From Coprothermobacter sp. (GTDB lineage: Bacteria > Coprothermobacterota > Coprothermobacteria > Coprothermobacterales > Coprothermobacteraceae): DNA of 64,000 bases. Location of the stretch: the NCBI GenBank assembly GCA_012842545.1, contig DUSQ01000035.1, forward strand, positions 24,449-88,448. Reading direction: 5' to 3'. Shown one piece after another: positions 1-8,867 of this stretch. Position numbers and translations under genes: made by a program. How positions within the stretch are numbered: position 1 is the stretch's first letter; each line of letters starts with the position of its first letter. Below the pieces are notes generated by a model. The model searched no databases and was not told the DNA's origin. It worked only from the letters and a program-made list of their open reading frames with translations.

Positions 1-189
1 TAGTGCCTTAACCTGCTCCAGAAGTTTCTCACTTTGAGCCCCAACATAGCACTGGACTATGCCCGTCCTATCCTTTATGACAAAAAAGACTACTTTACCG
101 AAGTCTCTGACATACTGCACCCAACCACATAACTCAACACCTGAATCCAGTTTTACATCTTTTACATTGCCGATATAGATCCTATTCAC
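1..189 (-). CDS. aspS: Aspartyl-tRNA synthetase, N-terminal fragment (cut by window edge)
   Basis: Translating the minus strand from a GTG at 189 gives 63 codons with no stop, running off the left edge. The residues form the anticodon-binding OB fold of class IIb synthetases: CGWVQYVRDFGKVVFF followed by KDRTGIVQ, which matches AspRS better than AsnRS. AspRS charges tRNA-Asp. The start overlaps the 3' end of hisS by 8 bases, and hisS-aspS is a common bacterial gene pair. Only the N-terminus is visible, so discriminating from tRNA-Asn-charging relatives is not possible here. Confidence 0.8.
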   Translation of the reverse strand, partial: MNRIYIGNVKDVKLDSGVELCGWVQYVRDFGKVVFFVIKDRTGIVQCYVGAQSEKLLEQVKAL

Positions 190-1402
190 CCAAAACCGCC
201 TCCTGAGCAATTACTCGCTGTTCGCCAGTTACCATGTCGCGCAAAGTAACAGCATGGTTCTTTTGTTCCTCTTCACCCAATATGAGTGCATACCGCGCAT
301 CAACTTTATCAGCTAATTTTAACTGTTTTTGTAGTTTTCCCTGCCGCAAATCCATTATCACTTCAGCGTTATGGTCTCTAAGGCTCTCAGCCAGCCAGAA
401 AGCAGGTTCTATCATGTCTTGACCAGTGGTAGCCAGAAAGTAGCTTACCTTCGGTTCCGGATCCACTTTAGGTACCTCCTGCATGGATGTAATCAGTCTC
501 TCCAAGCCAATAGCGAAGCCTATGCCAGGTATGTCAGGACCTCCATAGAAAGAAACCAAATGGTCGTATCGGCCACCTCCCACAACGGCCAAGTTAAGCT
601 CACCCACATACCCCTCGAAAACCGTTCTGGTATAGTAGTCAAACCCCCTGGCTAAATGAGGATCTTCAACAATGGGAATAGCGAATGTTCTTGCTGCTTT
701 TATTACTTCCGCATAATGATCTCTGCAGGTAGGACAAAGATACTCCAGGATTTTAGGTGCGTCTGATTTTACTTGAGCATGCTCAGGTCTCTTGGAGTCA
801 AACAGTTTCAGAGGGTTCTTTTTAAACCGCTCAATTTCTTCATCATCAGGTATGCTTTCTACTACAAAATTCCTTAACTGTTCAATATAAGGTGGTCTGC
901 ATTCGTCGCACCCCAAGCTGTTTATGTGTATGGTCAAGGGTAACCCGAGAAGGTCAAATATTCTCTTAACTACGAGCAGTACTTCCACATCCATGTAAGG
1001 CTCTGATACACCGAAAGCCTCAATGCCAAACTGGTGAAATTGGCGATAGCGTCCAGCTTGTGGTCTTTCCCTCCTAAACATGGGTCCCGTGTAGAAAAGC
1101 CTAAGTACGGGTACATCGTAAAGGTGATGCTGAATAACCGCTCTGGCAACAGGAGCTGTTCCTTCCGGCCTTAGCGACAGAACATCACCATTCTTATCAA
1201 CGAATTCATACATTTCCTTGAGTGCCACATCACTTTCGTCTCCCAAACCCTTTCTAAAAAGTTCACCAAATTCTAAAATGGGGGTTCTTATTTCACCGTA
1301 ACCGTAAAGCAAAGCGACTTTTGACAATAGAATCTCCAACCTTCGCCACTTAAAGGTTTCGGGAGGCAAGATATCTCTCATTCCTTTAGGATTTCGAACC
1401 AT
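182..1402 (-). CDS. hisS: Histidyl-tRNA synthetase
   Basis: Class II synthetase that charges tRNA-His. Visible landmarks are GMRDILPPE at the N-terminus, LRPEGT near residues 77-82, motif 2 (FRRERPQAGRYRQFHQ), the histidine-specific LARGFDYYTRT and motif 3 GIGLERL-like (GIGFAIGLERL). The reading frame is open further upstream, but the ATG at 1402 has GGAGGT about 8 bases before it and fits the family N-terminus, giving 406 residues. The first 25 bases lie inside the end of mfd, so the two are probably translationally coupled. Confidence 0.96.
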   Translation of the reverse strand: MVRNPKGMRDILPPETFKWRRLEILLSKVALLYGYGEIRTPILEFGELFRKGLGDESDVALKEMYEFVDKNGDVLSLRPEGTAPVARAVIQHHLYDVPVLRLFYTGPMFRRERPQAGRYRQFHQFGIEAFGVSEPYMDVEVLLVVKRIFDLLGLPLTIHINSLGCDECRPPYIEQLRNFVVESIPDDEEIERFKKNPLKLFDSKRPEHAQVKSDAPKILEYLCPTCRDHYAEVIKAARTFAIPIVEDPHLARGFDYYTRTVFEGYVGELNLAVVGGGRYDHLVSFYGGPDIPGIGFAIGLERLITSMQEVPKVDPEPKVSYFLATTGQDMIEPAFWLAESLRDHNAEVIMDLRQGKLQKQLKLADKVDARYALILGEEEQKNHAVTLRDMVTGEQRVIAQEAVLGE

Positions 1403-4071
1403 TCTTTGGCACCTCCTAAACACTCTACTACGGCAAAAATAACAGCCCACGAAGAGACAAAGCCAGTTTTAAAGTTTTGGACCTCCTTCTCCCTAATCAG
1501 CTGAAACCCTCCCGAATTGAATTTTATCATTGTAATACCCCTTTTATTGCCCAAAACCTTAAGCAAAGAATAAGCAAATAGAGCCTTAGCTTCCTCGGGA
1601 ACGTTTCCTACGAGATCTCTGAGCATCAAAAACATCTGCATGAGTTCTCGTTCAGTATCAGCGTCCAGAATGTCCTTGAGCAAATTGCTTCTTTCTGGCT
1701 CAGGCAGGATCCACTCTGGTATGTTCATCTTAATCGGCCAACCCACAATTTCAGTTTCTTCTTCCCTGTACGTTTGCTCTAGAAGTGCATCAACTGCGAA
1801 CACATCTTCTTGTCTTACCAGTCCATGCTGTCTTACGCCGAAAATTTCTCCAATACCCCTGTATCGTGTATCTAGTTCGGCAAGAGCATAACTATCAGAA
1901 TGGTTAAGTAACTTCACAGTGGAATGAATACGGCTTCGCGTAGCCGGGGAGGCAGTTGAAGGATACAGAAACCAAGCATAACCTTTTACACTATTTCTTC
2001 CTACTCTACCCTTGAGCTGGTACATCTGCGATACACCCAAGTGACTAGCGTCTTCTACGACGATGGTGTTCGCAATGGGTAAATCCACACCAGCTTCCAT
2101 AATAGTAGTGGCAACAAGAATGTCTATTTTACCTTCCTGAAGTTTTTTGAAAATGGACTTTATACGCTTGTCGCTCATCTGAGCATGAAGAACGTCTATA
2201 TCAGCATCCAAGAACATCTGTTGCAGCTCCAATGCCCGTAGGTCAATTCCTTCAATGGTTGGGTGAATGTAAATAGCTAATCCACCCCGGTCCAGCTCAT
2301 CCGACAATACTTTCCTAACCAACTCCGGAGAGTATTCATCAGCAAAAACAGCGACTTTCTGCCTACCATATGGCAACTCATGCATGCGTATGAGCTTCAC
2401 ATATCCACGGCGTGCCAGGAAAAACGTACGAGGTATGGGCGTAGCGCTGCTAAAGATGACCTTAACCCATGGGAAATGCTCTTGAAACCAGTTCTTATGG
2501 GTTACTCCGAACTTCTGTTCCTCGTCAAATATGACCAGAGCTAATTTATCGTTATACAATTCCTGCTTTAGAACACTATGAGTTCCCACCAATATGTCCC
2601 AAGGCACGGCTGGGTCGTCAGAGAATATGAGTCCACATTTTTGCAGACGTTCACCGTATGCTGCGACATACTGATCCACCAGGACTCTGGTGGGAACGAC
2701 TATGACAGCCTTATAACCACTAGATGCAACCGCTACAGCCGCACGCATGAGAACCTCAGTCTTGCCTACTCCAGATTCTCCTATGATCAATGCCTCTTCC
2801 GGATGAGGCAATGCTAGCCAAGCATGGAGTTCTTCTGTGGCCTGTTTTTGGTCCGTGGTTTCTTCGAACTGGAAGGACTGTGCGAATGCTTGTTCAATTT
2901 CTTCGTCTGGCTCTATGACATGAGACCGAATGCTCTTCTTCTGTTTAAACCTGTTTTCAAGAAAAGCTCTCATCTTCAGAGCTCGTTCCTGTAAAGATTT
3001 GCTCTTTCGGCTCCATCTTTCTGGTCCCAAGCTGTCGATGGACATGGTTGAAGGAACCCTAACTAACTTCTGGCTTCTTTCTAAAGGAACAAGAACATGA
3101 CCATCCTTGTAAGAAATGGAAAAATACGGTTTTCCTTCCACGTAATCGATGCCGTTGTAAATACCAACTCCTCGGTCCACATGAAGCACTGGCTCCCCAA
3201 CTCTTAAACCATGCCACGACAGTTCCAAAGATCTGCGATGCCCAACTTTCCATCCTAAGCCTTCACGGTCAATATGTATATCGAAACCATTAGCACTGAA
3301 AGGCATTCTCAGCCTGCCATGCACCAAAAACCTGTTCTCGCCGGCTGTTATGCCTGCCCATATGGAGTCAAAAACGGGCCAGCCAAGCTTACGTGAAAAA
3401 ACCTCAGGAAATTGGGTTACCAAAACCATCTTGCCCTTGTAGGCAGCAAGGTCATCGACGTTGAAACTGGGTATTGACAGAAACTTCTCTATGCTGACTG
3501 GGAGAACGCTCTTCACAGGAAAAGTTAGCTCAACCTCTACTGCCCTTAGCTCCCTTGTGGTACGCTCAGGGTCATATACGAGTGCCCGTTTTATTCTGTC
3601 GATAGGGCGAGTAGGCACCTGCTTTGTCCAAACAGTGGCGTATTCAGTTCTTCTTATGGACATTTGGGTATCCGGATCGACTACACGGATACTTTCAACA
3701 CGATCCTCCTCGTCAAAATCCAACCTGTAAAGCTCATCAGAGTAGACATCAAGCACAAAGCCTCTTTTTGCCCATTGGAAACTGCCGTAACAGAAGTCGG
3801 TTTTCACGTAGTCAGCCGCTTTCAAAAAATCCAGAACCACATTCATTGGAGTACCTTTAGTTATCAGCAGTGGCTCGCCTTCCGGAGATAAAGTTTCCTC
3901 CACTAGGTCTCGCGCGCTGTAGACCATGCTGCGAGAAATACCAAACAAAACTGAGTAGTAATCCAGAAAAGCTTGTTTTTCACCTTCTGGCAAGATAATG
4001 GGAAGGTCTTCTCCCAAGTTCTTCGCTTCAGTAGCGAAGTAAACCAGTGGATCCTGACTAATGATTCTCAT
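1378..4071 (-). CDS. mfd: Transcription-repair coupling factor Mfd (short form)
   Basis: DNA translocase that removes stalled RNA polymerase and recruits nucleotide excision repair. An RNA-polymerase-interacting CarD-like segment lies near residues 290-350 (HVDRGVGIYNGI), then FEETTDQ (402-408), Walker A GESGVGKTE (431-439), DEEQ (516-519) and SSATPIPR (541-548), then the second helicase lobe and a C-terminal TRCF domain. At 897 residues it is well short of the usual ~1150 because the N-terminal UvrB-like part is reduced, as in Thermotoga. It overlaps pth by 14 bases and hisS by 25. Confidence 0.95.
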   Translation of the reverse strand: MRIISQDPLVYFATEAKNLGEDLPIILPEGEKQAFLDYYSVLFGISRSMVYSARDLVEETLSPEGEPLLITKGTPMNVVLDFLKAADYVKTDFCYGSFQWAKRGFVLDVYSDELYRLDFDEEDRVESIRVVDPDTQMSIRRTEYATVWTKQVPTRPIDRIKRALVYDPERTTRELRAVEVELTFPVKSVLPVSIEKFLSIPSFNVDDLAAYKGKMVLVTQFPEVFSRKLGWPVFDSIWAGITAGENRFLVHGRLRMPFSANGFDIHIDREGLGWKVGHRRSLELSWHGLRVGEPVLHVDRGVGIYNGIDYVEGKPYFSISYKDGHVLVPLERSQKLVRVPSTMSIDSLGPERWSRKSKSLQERALKMRAFLENRFKQKKSIRSHVIEPDEEIEQAFAQSFQFEETTDQKQATEELHAWLALPHPEEALIIGESGVGKTEVLMRAAVAVASSGYKAVIVVPTRVLVDQYVAAYGERLQKCGLIFSDDPAVPWDILVGTHSVLKQELYNDKLALVIFDEEQKFGVTHKNWFQEHFPWVKVIFSSATPIPRTFFLARRGYVKLIRMHELPYGRQKVAVFADEYSPELVRKVLSDELDRGGLAIYIHPTIEGIDLRALELQQMFLDADIDVLHAQMSDKRIKSIFKKLQEGKIDILVATTIMEAGVDLPIANTIVVEDASHLGVSQMYQLKGRVGRNSVKGYAWFLYPSTASPATRSRIHSTVKLLNHSDSYALAELDTRYRGIGEIFGVRQHGLVRQEDVFAVDALLEQTYREEETEIVGWPIKMNIPEWILPEPERSNLLKDILDADTERELMQMFLMLRDLVGNVPEEAKALFAYSLLKVLGNKRGITMIKFNSGGFQLIREKEVQNFKTGFVSSWAVIFAVVECLGGAKEWFEILKE

Positions 4072-4639
4072 TGGGATTAAAGCTATTTACGTTCTGCTGA
4101 AAACGCGAAAAACTCCTTTCAGTAATGAGCAGGCATAACTGATCAGCTATGTAATCTGCTACTTTTACAAGCACTTCTTTCTCGCTTTTCTGAGGCGCGC
4201 TTAATACGTAGTTTATAACCTCTTCCTTCGAAGAGGGCCGGCCGATACCAACTTTTACACGCCAAAATGAGTCAGTTCCCAGGGCATCGATAATTGATGA
4301 CACACCTTTGTGACCAGCACTGGATCCACCAAAACGTGCCCTAACTTTGCCTACTGCCAGATCAAGATCATCATGAACTACCACTAGATCCATGCCAGGC
4401 TCAAAAAGGCACTTCACAGCCTTACCGCTGTTATTCATGTAGGTATGCGGATAAACGATCAAATCCGCATCAGATTTCCAGCCGTCATGTTTTAATTCGT
4501 AAACTCGACTATAGCAGAATAAACGTAAATTAAGGCCGGTGAGCTTAGTCCTAAGAAGGTCCAAGACCCACCAGCCAACGTTGTGTCTAGTACTTTCGTA
4601 TTCTGTGCCGGGATTTCCCAATCCAACGATGAGCAGCAT
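4058..4639 (-). CDS. pth: Peptidyl-tRNA hydrolase
   Basis: Releases tRNA from peptidyl-tRNA that drops off ribosomes. The family signature is plain: GLGNPGTEYESTRHNVGW with catalytic His19, HDDLDL with the conserved Asp, and GGSSAGHKG. The 193-residue length is normal. It follows rplY, the usual rplY(ctc)-pth-mfd order of Firmicutes, and overlaps mfd by 14 bases. Confidence 0.97.
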   Translation of the reverse strand: MLLIVGLGNPGTEYESTRHNVGWWVLDLLRTKLTGLNLRLFCYSRVYELKHDGWKSDADLIVYPHTYMNNSGKAVKCLFEPGMDLVVVHDDLDLAVGKVRARFGGSSAGHKGVSSIIDALGTDSFWRVKVGIGRPSSKEEVINYVLSAPQKSEKEVLVKVADYIADQLCLLITERSFSRFQQNVNSFNPNENH

Positions 4640-4654
4640 GAAGTGAATATGTTA

Positions 4655-5299
4655 TTACTCTTCCTCCCCTTCTTCTTTCTTACCCTTTGATATGACTTCA
4701 GGCTCGCCTTCAACTGCGACTTCTTCTTCTACCTCTTCTACTTCCTCTTCTACTGGAACTGTTACAGCTACTACTACTTCTTCTAAATCTGCAAAAATCT
4801 TGGCCTCAGGCGGTAGATCAAGCTCACCGATGTGAACGATATCACCGATATCCATGTTTGAAACGTCCACAGTGACCTGCTCAACCAACTTTTCAGTAGG
4901 TAGTTCTACTTCTATTTCACGAGTTGGAAACTCCAATATTCCGCCTTTCTTGATACCAATAGGTTCGCCTACCAATACTATTGGTACAGAAACAGTTACC
5001 GTGCTTCCAGCACTCAGTGCCTGGAAATCCAAATGAATCACTTCCTGCGAAATGGGATCCATTTGTTCTTCCTTGACAATGACTCTAACAATTTTCCCAT
5101 CCACATCAAGCTCCAAGGAACGCCCTAGTGTTATGCGTTCTCTTATCACCTGGCTACGCTCCAGCAAAATCGGTGTCGCTTTCATGTCCTGCCCATATAA
5201 AACCGCTGGCACGTAACCCTCCTTTCGCATTTTCTTGACCTTCCTTGTTCCAGTCTGCACTTCTGTACGCTTAATGACTTTAACAGCCACTTTTACCAC
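4655..5299 (-). CDS. rplY: Ribosomal protein L25 / general stress protein Ctc
   Basis: 5S-rRNA-binding large-subunit protein of the long Ctc type (214 residues, N-terminal L25 domain plus C-terminal beta domain). Typical segments are GTRKVKKMRKEGYVPAVLYG at the N-terminus, VIHLDFQALSAG, and in the second domain VPIVLVGEP followed by GDIVHIGELDLP. The tail is very acidic (runs of Glu with Val/Glu repeats, about the last 40 residues). It sits between prs and pth, as in Bacillus. Confidence 0.94.
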   Translation of the reverse strand: MVKVAVKVIKRTEVQTGTRKVKKMRKEGYVPAVLYGQDMKATPILLERSQVIRERITLGRSLELDVDGKIVRVIVKEEQMDPISQEVIHLDFQALSAGSTVTVSVPIVLVGEPIGIKKGGILEFPTREIEVELPTEKLVEQVTVDVSNMDIGDIVHIGELDLPPEAKIFADLEEVVVAVTVPVEEEVEEVEEEVAVEGEPEVISKGKKEEGEEE

Positions 5300-5313
5300 T
5301 CCTTTTAGCTAAC

Positions 5314-6264
5314 TTAATCAAATAATGCTGATATACTTTGATTTGTTCTTATACGTTTTATGGCCTCGGCAATTAGTCGTGCCACACTGACCACTTGCAC
5401 CTTTTTGCTCGAGTAGTCACTTCGAACAGTATCTGTTACCACAACACGCTCAATCACAGATGCCTCAAGTGCATCAACCGCACCTTCACTGAACAAGCCA
5501 TGAGTAGCGAGTGCCCATATACTTCGGGCTCCTCTCTCTTTAAATACGTGGGCAGCCTTTATCAAAGAACCGCCGGTATCAATTATATCATCTACAATGA
5601 GCACATCTTTGTCCACCACATCTCCAATGACATGCACAATTTCTGCCACATTTGCCGCTGTTCTTCTCTTGTCACAAATAACCAAAGGCCTGTTATCAAG
5701 ACGGTACGCGAGGCCATTGGCTCTTACTACTCCGCCCACGTCAGGCGAAGCAATCACTACATCTTGCAATAAAGGTTTCTCTCGTCGCACATAATCAGCA
5801 AAAAGAGGCATGGCCGTAAGGTTATCCACAGGCACTTTGAAGAAACCTTGTATCTGAGGAACGTGCAGATCTACAGCTACCACTCTGTCAGCACCAGCAG
5901 CTTCTATGAGCTCAGCAACCAATCTTGCAGAAATGGGTTCCCTGGGCTTGCTCTTCCTATCCTGCCGTGCGTATCCGTAGTAGGGCATGATTACGGTAAT
6001 CTCCGCAACAGAGGCTCTCCGCAAGGCGTCCAACATAATCAGTAGCTCCATGAGATTCTCGTTCACAGGTGGTGATGTGGGCTGTATGAGAAACACCTCA
6101 TATCCCCTAACCGACTCCTTGATCCGTATACCAGTCTCACCATCTTTAAAGTGATAGATTTCCACTGGTAACAAATCCATTCCAAGCTCGCTTACGATTT
6201 TTTCCGCCAAAGGCCTATTGGCAGTTCCGGAAATGACCGCCATGGGTCTGCCATCAACGCCCAT
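5314..6264 (-). CDS. prs: Ribose-phosphate pyrophosphokinase (PRPP synthase)
   Basis: Makes PRPP from ribose 5-phosphate and ATP for nucleotide, His and Trp synthesis. Motifs: RQDRKSKPREPIS, the divalent-cation site VVAVDLHVPQIQGFF, and the PRPP loop VLIVDDIIDTGGS. The frame is open upstream, but the ATG at 6264 overlaps the glmU stop as TAATG and has GGAG about 12 bases upstream, giving 316 residues, the usual size. A second ATG seven codons in (MAVISG) is possible. The glmU-prs-ctc-pth order matches Firmicutes. Confidence 0.94.
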   Translation of the reverse strand: MGVDGRPMAVISGTANRPLAEKIVSELGMDLLPVEIYHFKDGETGIRIKESVRGYEVFLIQPTSPPVNENLMELLIMLDALRRASVAEITVIMPYYGYARQDRKSKPREPISARLVAELIEAAGADRVVAVDLHVPQIQGFFKVPVDNLTAMPLFADYVRREKPLLQDVVIASPDVGGVVRANGLAYRLDNRPLVICDKRRTAANVAEIVHVIGDVVDKDVLIVDDIIDTGGSLIKAAHVFKERGARSIWALATHGLFSEGAVDALEASVIERVVVTDTVRSDYSSKKVQVVSVARLIAEAIKRIRTNQSISALFD

Positions 6265-7613
6265 TACTGATTCATCTCCTTTTTCTTCCTGTACTTGAGC
6301 ACCCAACCTTCCTTGTTAACCTGCAAGGCTCTGCCTATGCCTAAAGCGTATTTGGGCACGTTCTCGGTGATCACTGAACCTGCAGCGGTAAAAGAATCGT
6401 CTTCAAGCTTCACGGGCGCAACCAAAATGGTGTCAGAACCGATGAACACTCTGTCGCCGATTATAGTTGGGTTTTTATCGTAGCCGTCATAATTGCAAGT
6501 AATTGTCCCAGCACCTATGTTGGTGTCCTCGCCAACCTGAGCATCGCCTACATAGGAAAGATGGTTAATCTTTGTTCTATTGCCCACCACGGTCTTTTTG
6601 ATCTCAACAAAGTTACCTATTTTTACACCATGCTTCAAGTACGTTCCGGGTCTAATCCGAGCAAATGGCCCGACCACTACTGAGTCCTCTAAAGTCGCTT
6701 CTTCCAGTACAGAGAATCTTATTTGGCATTTGTCACCAATGACACAGTCCCTTATTTCTACATTCGGTCCTATTACGCAGTCTTCACCAATTTCGGTGAA
6801 ACCGAGGAGTGTAGTGTTCGGAAGAATAATTGAGTCCTTTCCTACCTTTACGTTCTCTCCCACATATGTGCTCCCAGGATCGATAATGGTTGCCTGCTCC
6901 ATAGCCCTTTCCAAAAGTCTTTCTTTGTAAACATGAAGAACTTTCGCCAAATCTTGCCTGGTATTGATGCCCATGAACTGTGACCAATCTTCAAACAAGA
7001 TCACATGTACTCCTTTATGCTCAGCCAACAAGTTAAATAGGTCAGTGATATAGTACTCGTTCTTAGCATTTGACCTATTGAGCAAGGGAAAGGAATCTAT
7101 GATGTCTTCTTTTCTTGCCTTGTATACACCAGCATTAACAAAAGGTATTTCTTTTTCACGCTGATCACGCATGTCAGACAGTTCTACTATCTGCCGTAAT
7201 AACCCATCTACAAACCGTACCCTTCCGAAATCGCTCTCAAAGGGAAAACGCGCAACTGCTACTAACCTGGAGTAGGAGGATTCAACCATTGCTGAAAACG
7301 TTTCTCTCCGAACAAGGGGTATGTCAGCATTAACTATGATTACATTATCATTTTTGGCGGCTGAGGCTCCTAAAAATGCAGCGTGAGCCGTACCCAAAGG
7401 TTCTTCCTGTACTACCACATTTGCATCCTTGGGTAGAAGCTCCGCTATTTGAGGGGATGTAACTAATATGACTTCATCGACGCCTTCCACCGCTTGTAAC
7501 GTATCCCAAAGGTGATATATGATGGGCTTCTCCCCTAGTCGGTGCATTATCTTCGGTACCTTCGAGTTAAACCTCTTTCCAACTCCACCTCCTAATACAA
7601 TGGCGCTATGCAC
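6264..7613 (-). CDS. glmU: Bifunctional GlmU: GlcN-1-P acetyltransferase / GlcNAc-1-P uridylyltransferase
   Basis: Makes UDP-GlcNAc for peptidoglycan and, here, for the wecB/tagO/murA products encoded elsewhere in the window. The N-terminal nucleotidyltransferase has LGGGVGKRFNSKVPK (the more usual form is LAAGxGTRM), GTAHA and NADIPLV. From about residue 245 to the end there is a left-handed beta helix of hexapeptide repeats with NHLSYVGDAQVGEDTNIGAG, holding the acetyltransferase catalytic His. Length 449, normal. Confidence 0.96.
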   Translation of the reverse strand: MHSAIVLGGGVGKRFNSKVPKIMHRLGEKPIIYHLWDTLQAVEGVDEVILVTSPQIAELLPKDANVVVQEEPLGTAHAAFLGASAAKNDNVIIVNADIPLVRRETFSAMVESSYSRLVAVARFPFESDFGRVRFVDGLLRQIVELSDMRDQREKEIPFVNAGVYKARKEDIIDSFPLLNRSNAKNEYYITDLFNLLAEHKGVHVILFEDWSQFMGINTRQDLAKVLHVYKERLLERAMEQATIIDPGSTYVGENVKVGKDSIILPNTTLLGFTEIGEDCVIGPNVEIRDCVIGDKCQIRFSVLEEATLEDSVVVGPFARIRPGTYLKHGVKIGNFVEIKKTVVGNRTKINHLSYVGDAQVGEDTNIGAGTITCNYDGYDKNPTIIGDRVFIGSDTILVAPVKLEDDSFTAAGSVITENVPKYALGIGRALQVNKEGWVLKYRKKKEMNQ

Positions 7614-7619
7614 TACGCA

Positions 7620-8180
7620 TCACTCCTTTAAAAAGTCCATGTAAATTCTTGTTCCCTCAGGGCCTTCTTGCCCCTGGTACTTTCCCTTGAGTCCATAGGG
7701 CACCAGACAATTCTCGAAAAGCAGCTCGAAACTGACCTGACATATTCTCATACCAGGGTATAGAGCTACGGGTAAGTTGTTAACATTGGATATTTCCAAA
7801 GTGATTTGGCCACAGAACCCCGGATCAACATATCCAGCAGTAGCATGTATGAGAATGCCCATACGACCTAAGGAGGATCTACCTTCCACACGTGCCACCA
7901 GAAAGTTAGGCAGCATAAGCCGCTCGGTGGTTGTCCCTAATAAGAAATAACCAGGCTGAAGTATCAATTGTCCACCGTTCTCTATGCGTATTTCTCTATA
8001 TTTAATCGTTTCTTTTCTTTTAGGATCTAAAAAGGGAACGTTTATGTTGTCAATGGCGAGAAACGTATTACCTAGCGTCAAATCTACCGACGAAGGCTGT
8101 ATTTGTGTTTCGTTTAAAGGGTCAATAACCAATGCCTTATAAGACAGAAGCTGTTTTAACAAACCATCAGATAGAATCAT
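7620..8180 (-). CDS. dcd: dCTP deaminase (dCTP deaminase/dUTPase family)
   Basis: Converts dCTP to dUTP (or dUMP in bifunctional members) for dTTP synthesis. Motifs: QPSSVDLTLG near residues 26-35, then GRSSLGRMGI and HATAGYVDPGFCGQITLE with the catalytic Glu. The start ATG matches the family N-terminus (MILSD), although AGCAGGG lies almost directly against it. It is the first gene of an eight-gene operon and begins only 8 bases after the T-run of a strong terminator. Confidence 0.93.
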   Translation of the reverse strand: MILSDGLLKQLLSYKALVIDPLNETQIQPSSVDLTLGNTFLAIDNINVPFLDPKRKETIKYREIRIENGGQLILQPGYFLLGTTTERLMLPNFLVARVEGRSSLGRMGILIHATAGYVDPGFCGQITLEISNVNNLPVALYPGMRICQVSFELLFENCLVPYGLKGKYQGQEGPEGTRIYMDFLKE

Positions 8181-8188
8181 CCCTGCTC

Positions 8189-8222
8189 AAAAAGAAAAGG
8201 AATGAGGCTTCCGCCTCATTCC
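8189..8222 (-). terminator. Rho-independent terminator of ferredoxin gene 1
   Basis: On the minus strand a perfect 10-bp stem (GGAATGAGGC / GCCTCATTCC) closes a GGAA tetraloop of the stable GNRA type and is followed by TTTTCTTTTT. The ferredoxin stop codon (8216-8218) lies in the first arm. The T-run ends 8 bases before the dcd start at 8180. Confidence 0.93.
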
Positions 8223-8398
8223 CGACTAATTGCTCCTGTAGGGCACGAATCGATTGCTTCGTCTACACAGGGCTGTGTCTCATCAGCGCCCTCAATTACT
8301 TCACTCTTGCCCTCAGCATCCGCTTGGAAAACTTCTGGACACAAAGCCATGCATACGCCGCAAGCTATGCACAGTTCTTTGTCAACTTTTAGAGCCAT
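8216..8398 (-). CDS. [4Fe-4S] ferredoxin, Thermotoga type (copy 1)
   Basis: Sixty-residue electron carrier. CIACGVCMALC gives Cys10, 13, 16 and 20, with further Cys43 and Cys51 (SCPTGAI). This is the pattern of Thermotoga maritima ferredoxin, in which Cys10/13/16/51 hold one cubane cluster and Cys20/43 form a disulfide. It is expected to be a cytoplasmic low-potential carrier for oxidoreductases of a fermentative anaerobe. SD AGGAGGG lies 7 bases before the start. A near-identical copy lies at 8868-9050. Confidence 0.95.
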   Translation of the reverse strand: MALKVDKELCIACGVCMALCPEVFQADAEGKSEVIEGADETQPCVDEAIDSCPTGAISRE

Positions 8399-8428
8399 GC
8401 TCAGCCCTCCTTCTTACAGGCTGACTTC

Positions 8429-8434
8429 ATTATA
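8429..8434 (-). promoter_or_regulatory. -10 element upstream of ferredoxin gene 1
   Basis: A perfect TATAAT on the minus strand lies about 31 bases before the ferredoxin ATG, between rpsT and the ferredoxin. The -35 region (TTAACG-like) is weak. The T-rich stretch just upstream could also be the 3' end of an rpsT terminator, but no good stem is visible. Confidence 0.6.
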
Positions 8435-8457
8435 CAAGAAAAAAATGCTCGTTAACA

Positions 8458-8724
8458 CTACTGAAACTTCTGATTAAAAAGCTTCATCAAGCGTGACTTA
8501 CGCCTAGCAGCTTCGTTCTTGTGAATGACACCCTTCACTGCCACCTTGTCAATAACACTCTGAGCTTTTAGAACGGCTGCTTCAGCTGCTTCACGATCCC
8601 CAGCCTCGATTGCCTTTTTCGCCCTTTTGACATAGGTCTTCATTGTTGTACGCCAGTATCTGTTGTATGCTGTTTCCTTTTTCGTCAACCGAATCCGACG
8701 TTCCGCAGATATTGTGTTAGCCAT
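8458..8724 (-). CDS. rpsT: 30S ribosomal protein S20
   Basis: Small basic 16S-rRNA-binding protein of 88 residues. The N-terminus (MANTISAERRIRLTKKE) and the RKSRLMKLFNQ end are typical, with helical Lys/Arg/Ala-rich stretches between. It is transcribed alone from its own strong promoter, which suits a highly expressed ribosomal gene. Unusually, it is framed by two copies of the same ferredoxin gene. Confidence 0.95.
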   Translation of the reverse strand: MANTISAERRIRLTKKETAYNRYWRTTMKTYVKRAKKAIEAGDREAAEAAVLKAQSVIDKVAVKGVIHKNEAARRKSRLMKLFNQKFQ

Positions 8725-8764
8725 AACTCCACTCCTTTCAACAATTTTTCAGACTTGTATTTTT

Positions 8765-8792
8765 AGTATAGCAGGAATTTTGCAGTTGTCAA
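8765..8792 (-). promoter_or_regulatory. Strong sigma-A promoter of rpsT
   Basis: On the minus strand TTGACA (8792-8787), a 16-base spacer and TATACT (8770-8765), with TGC just before the -10 (extended -10). The predicted start near 8758 leaves a leader of about 33 bases carrying GGAGTGGAG. Confidence 0.85.
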
Positions 8793-8867
8793 CGTTTTGT
8801 CATGTAGACATTTTCGCTGACTTGAAGAACAGCTGGCACAGCCTTGGTTCGGTTTTCAAGCTCTTGA

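Noticed and set aside
8830..8850. TGGCAC...TTGG resembling a sigma-54 -24/-12 promoter
   Set aside because: The -12 GC is missing and the spacing is off by one; it points to the plus strand where no gene follows.
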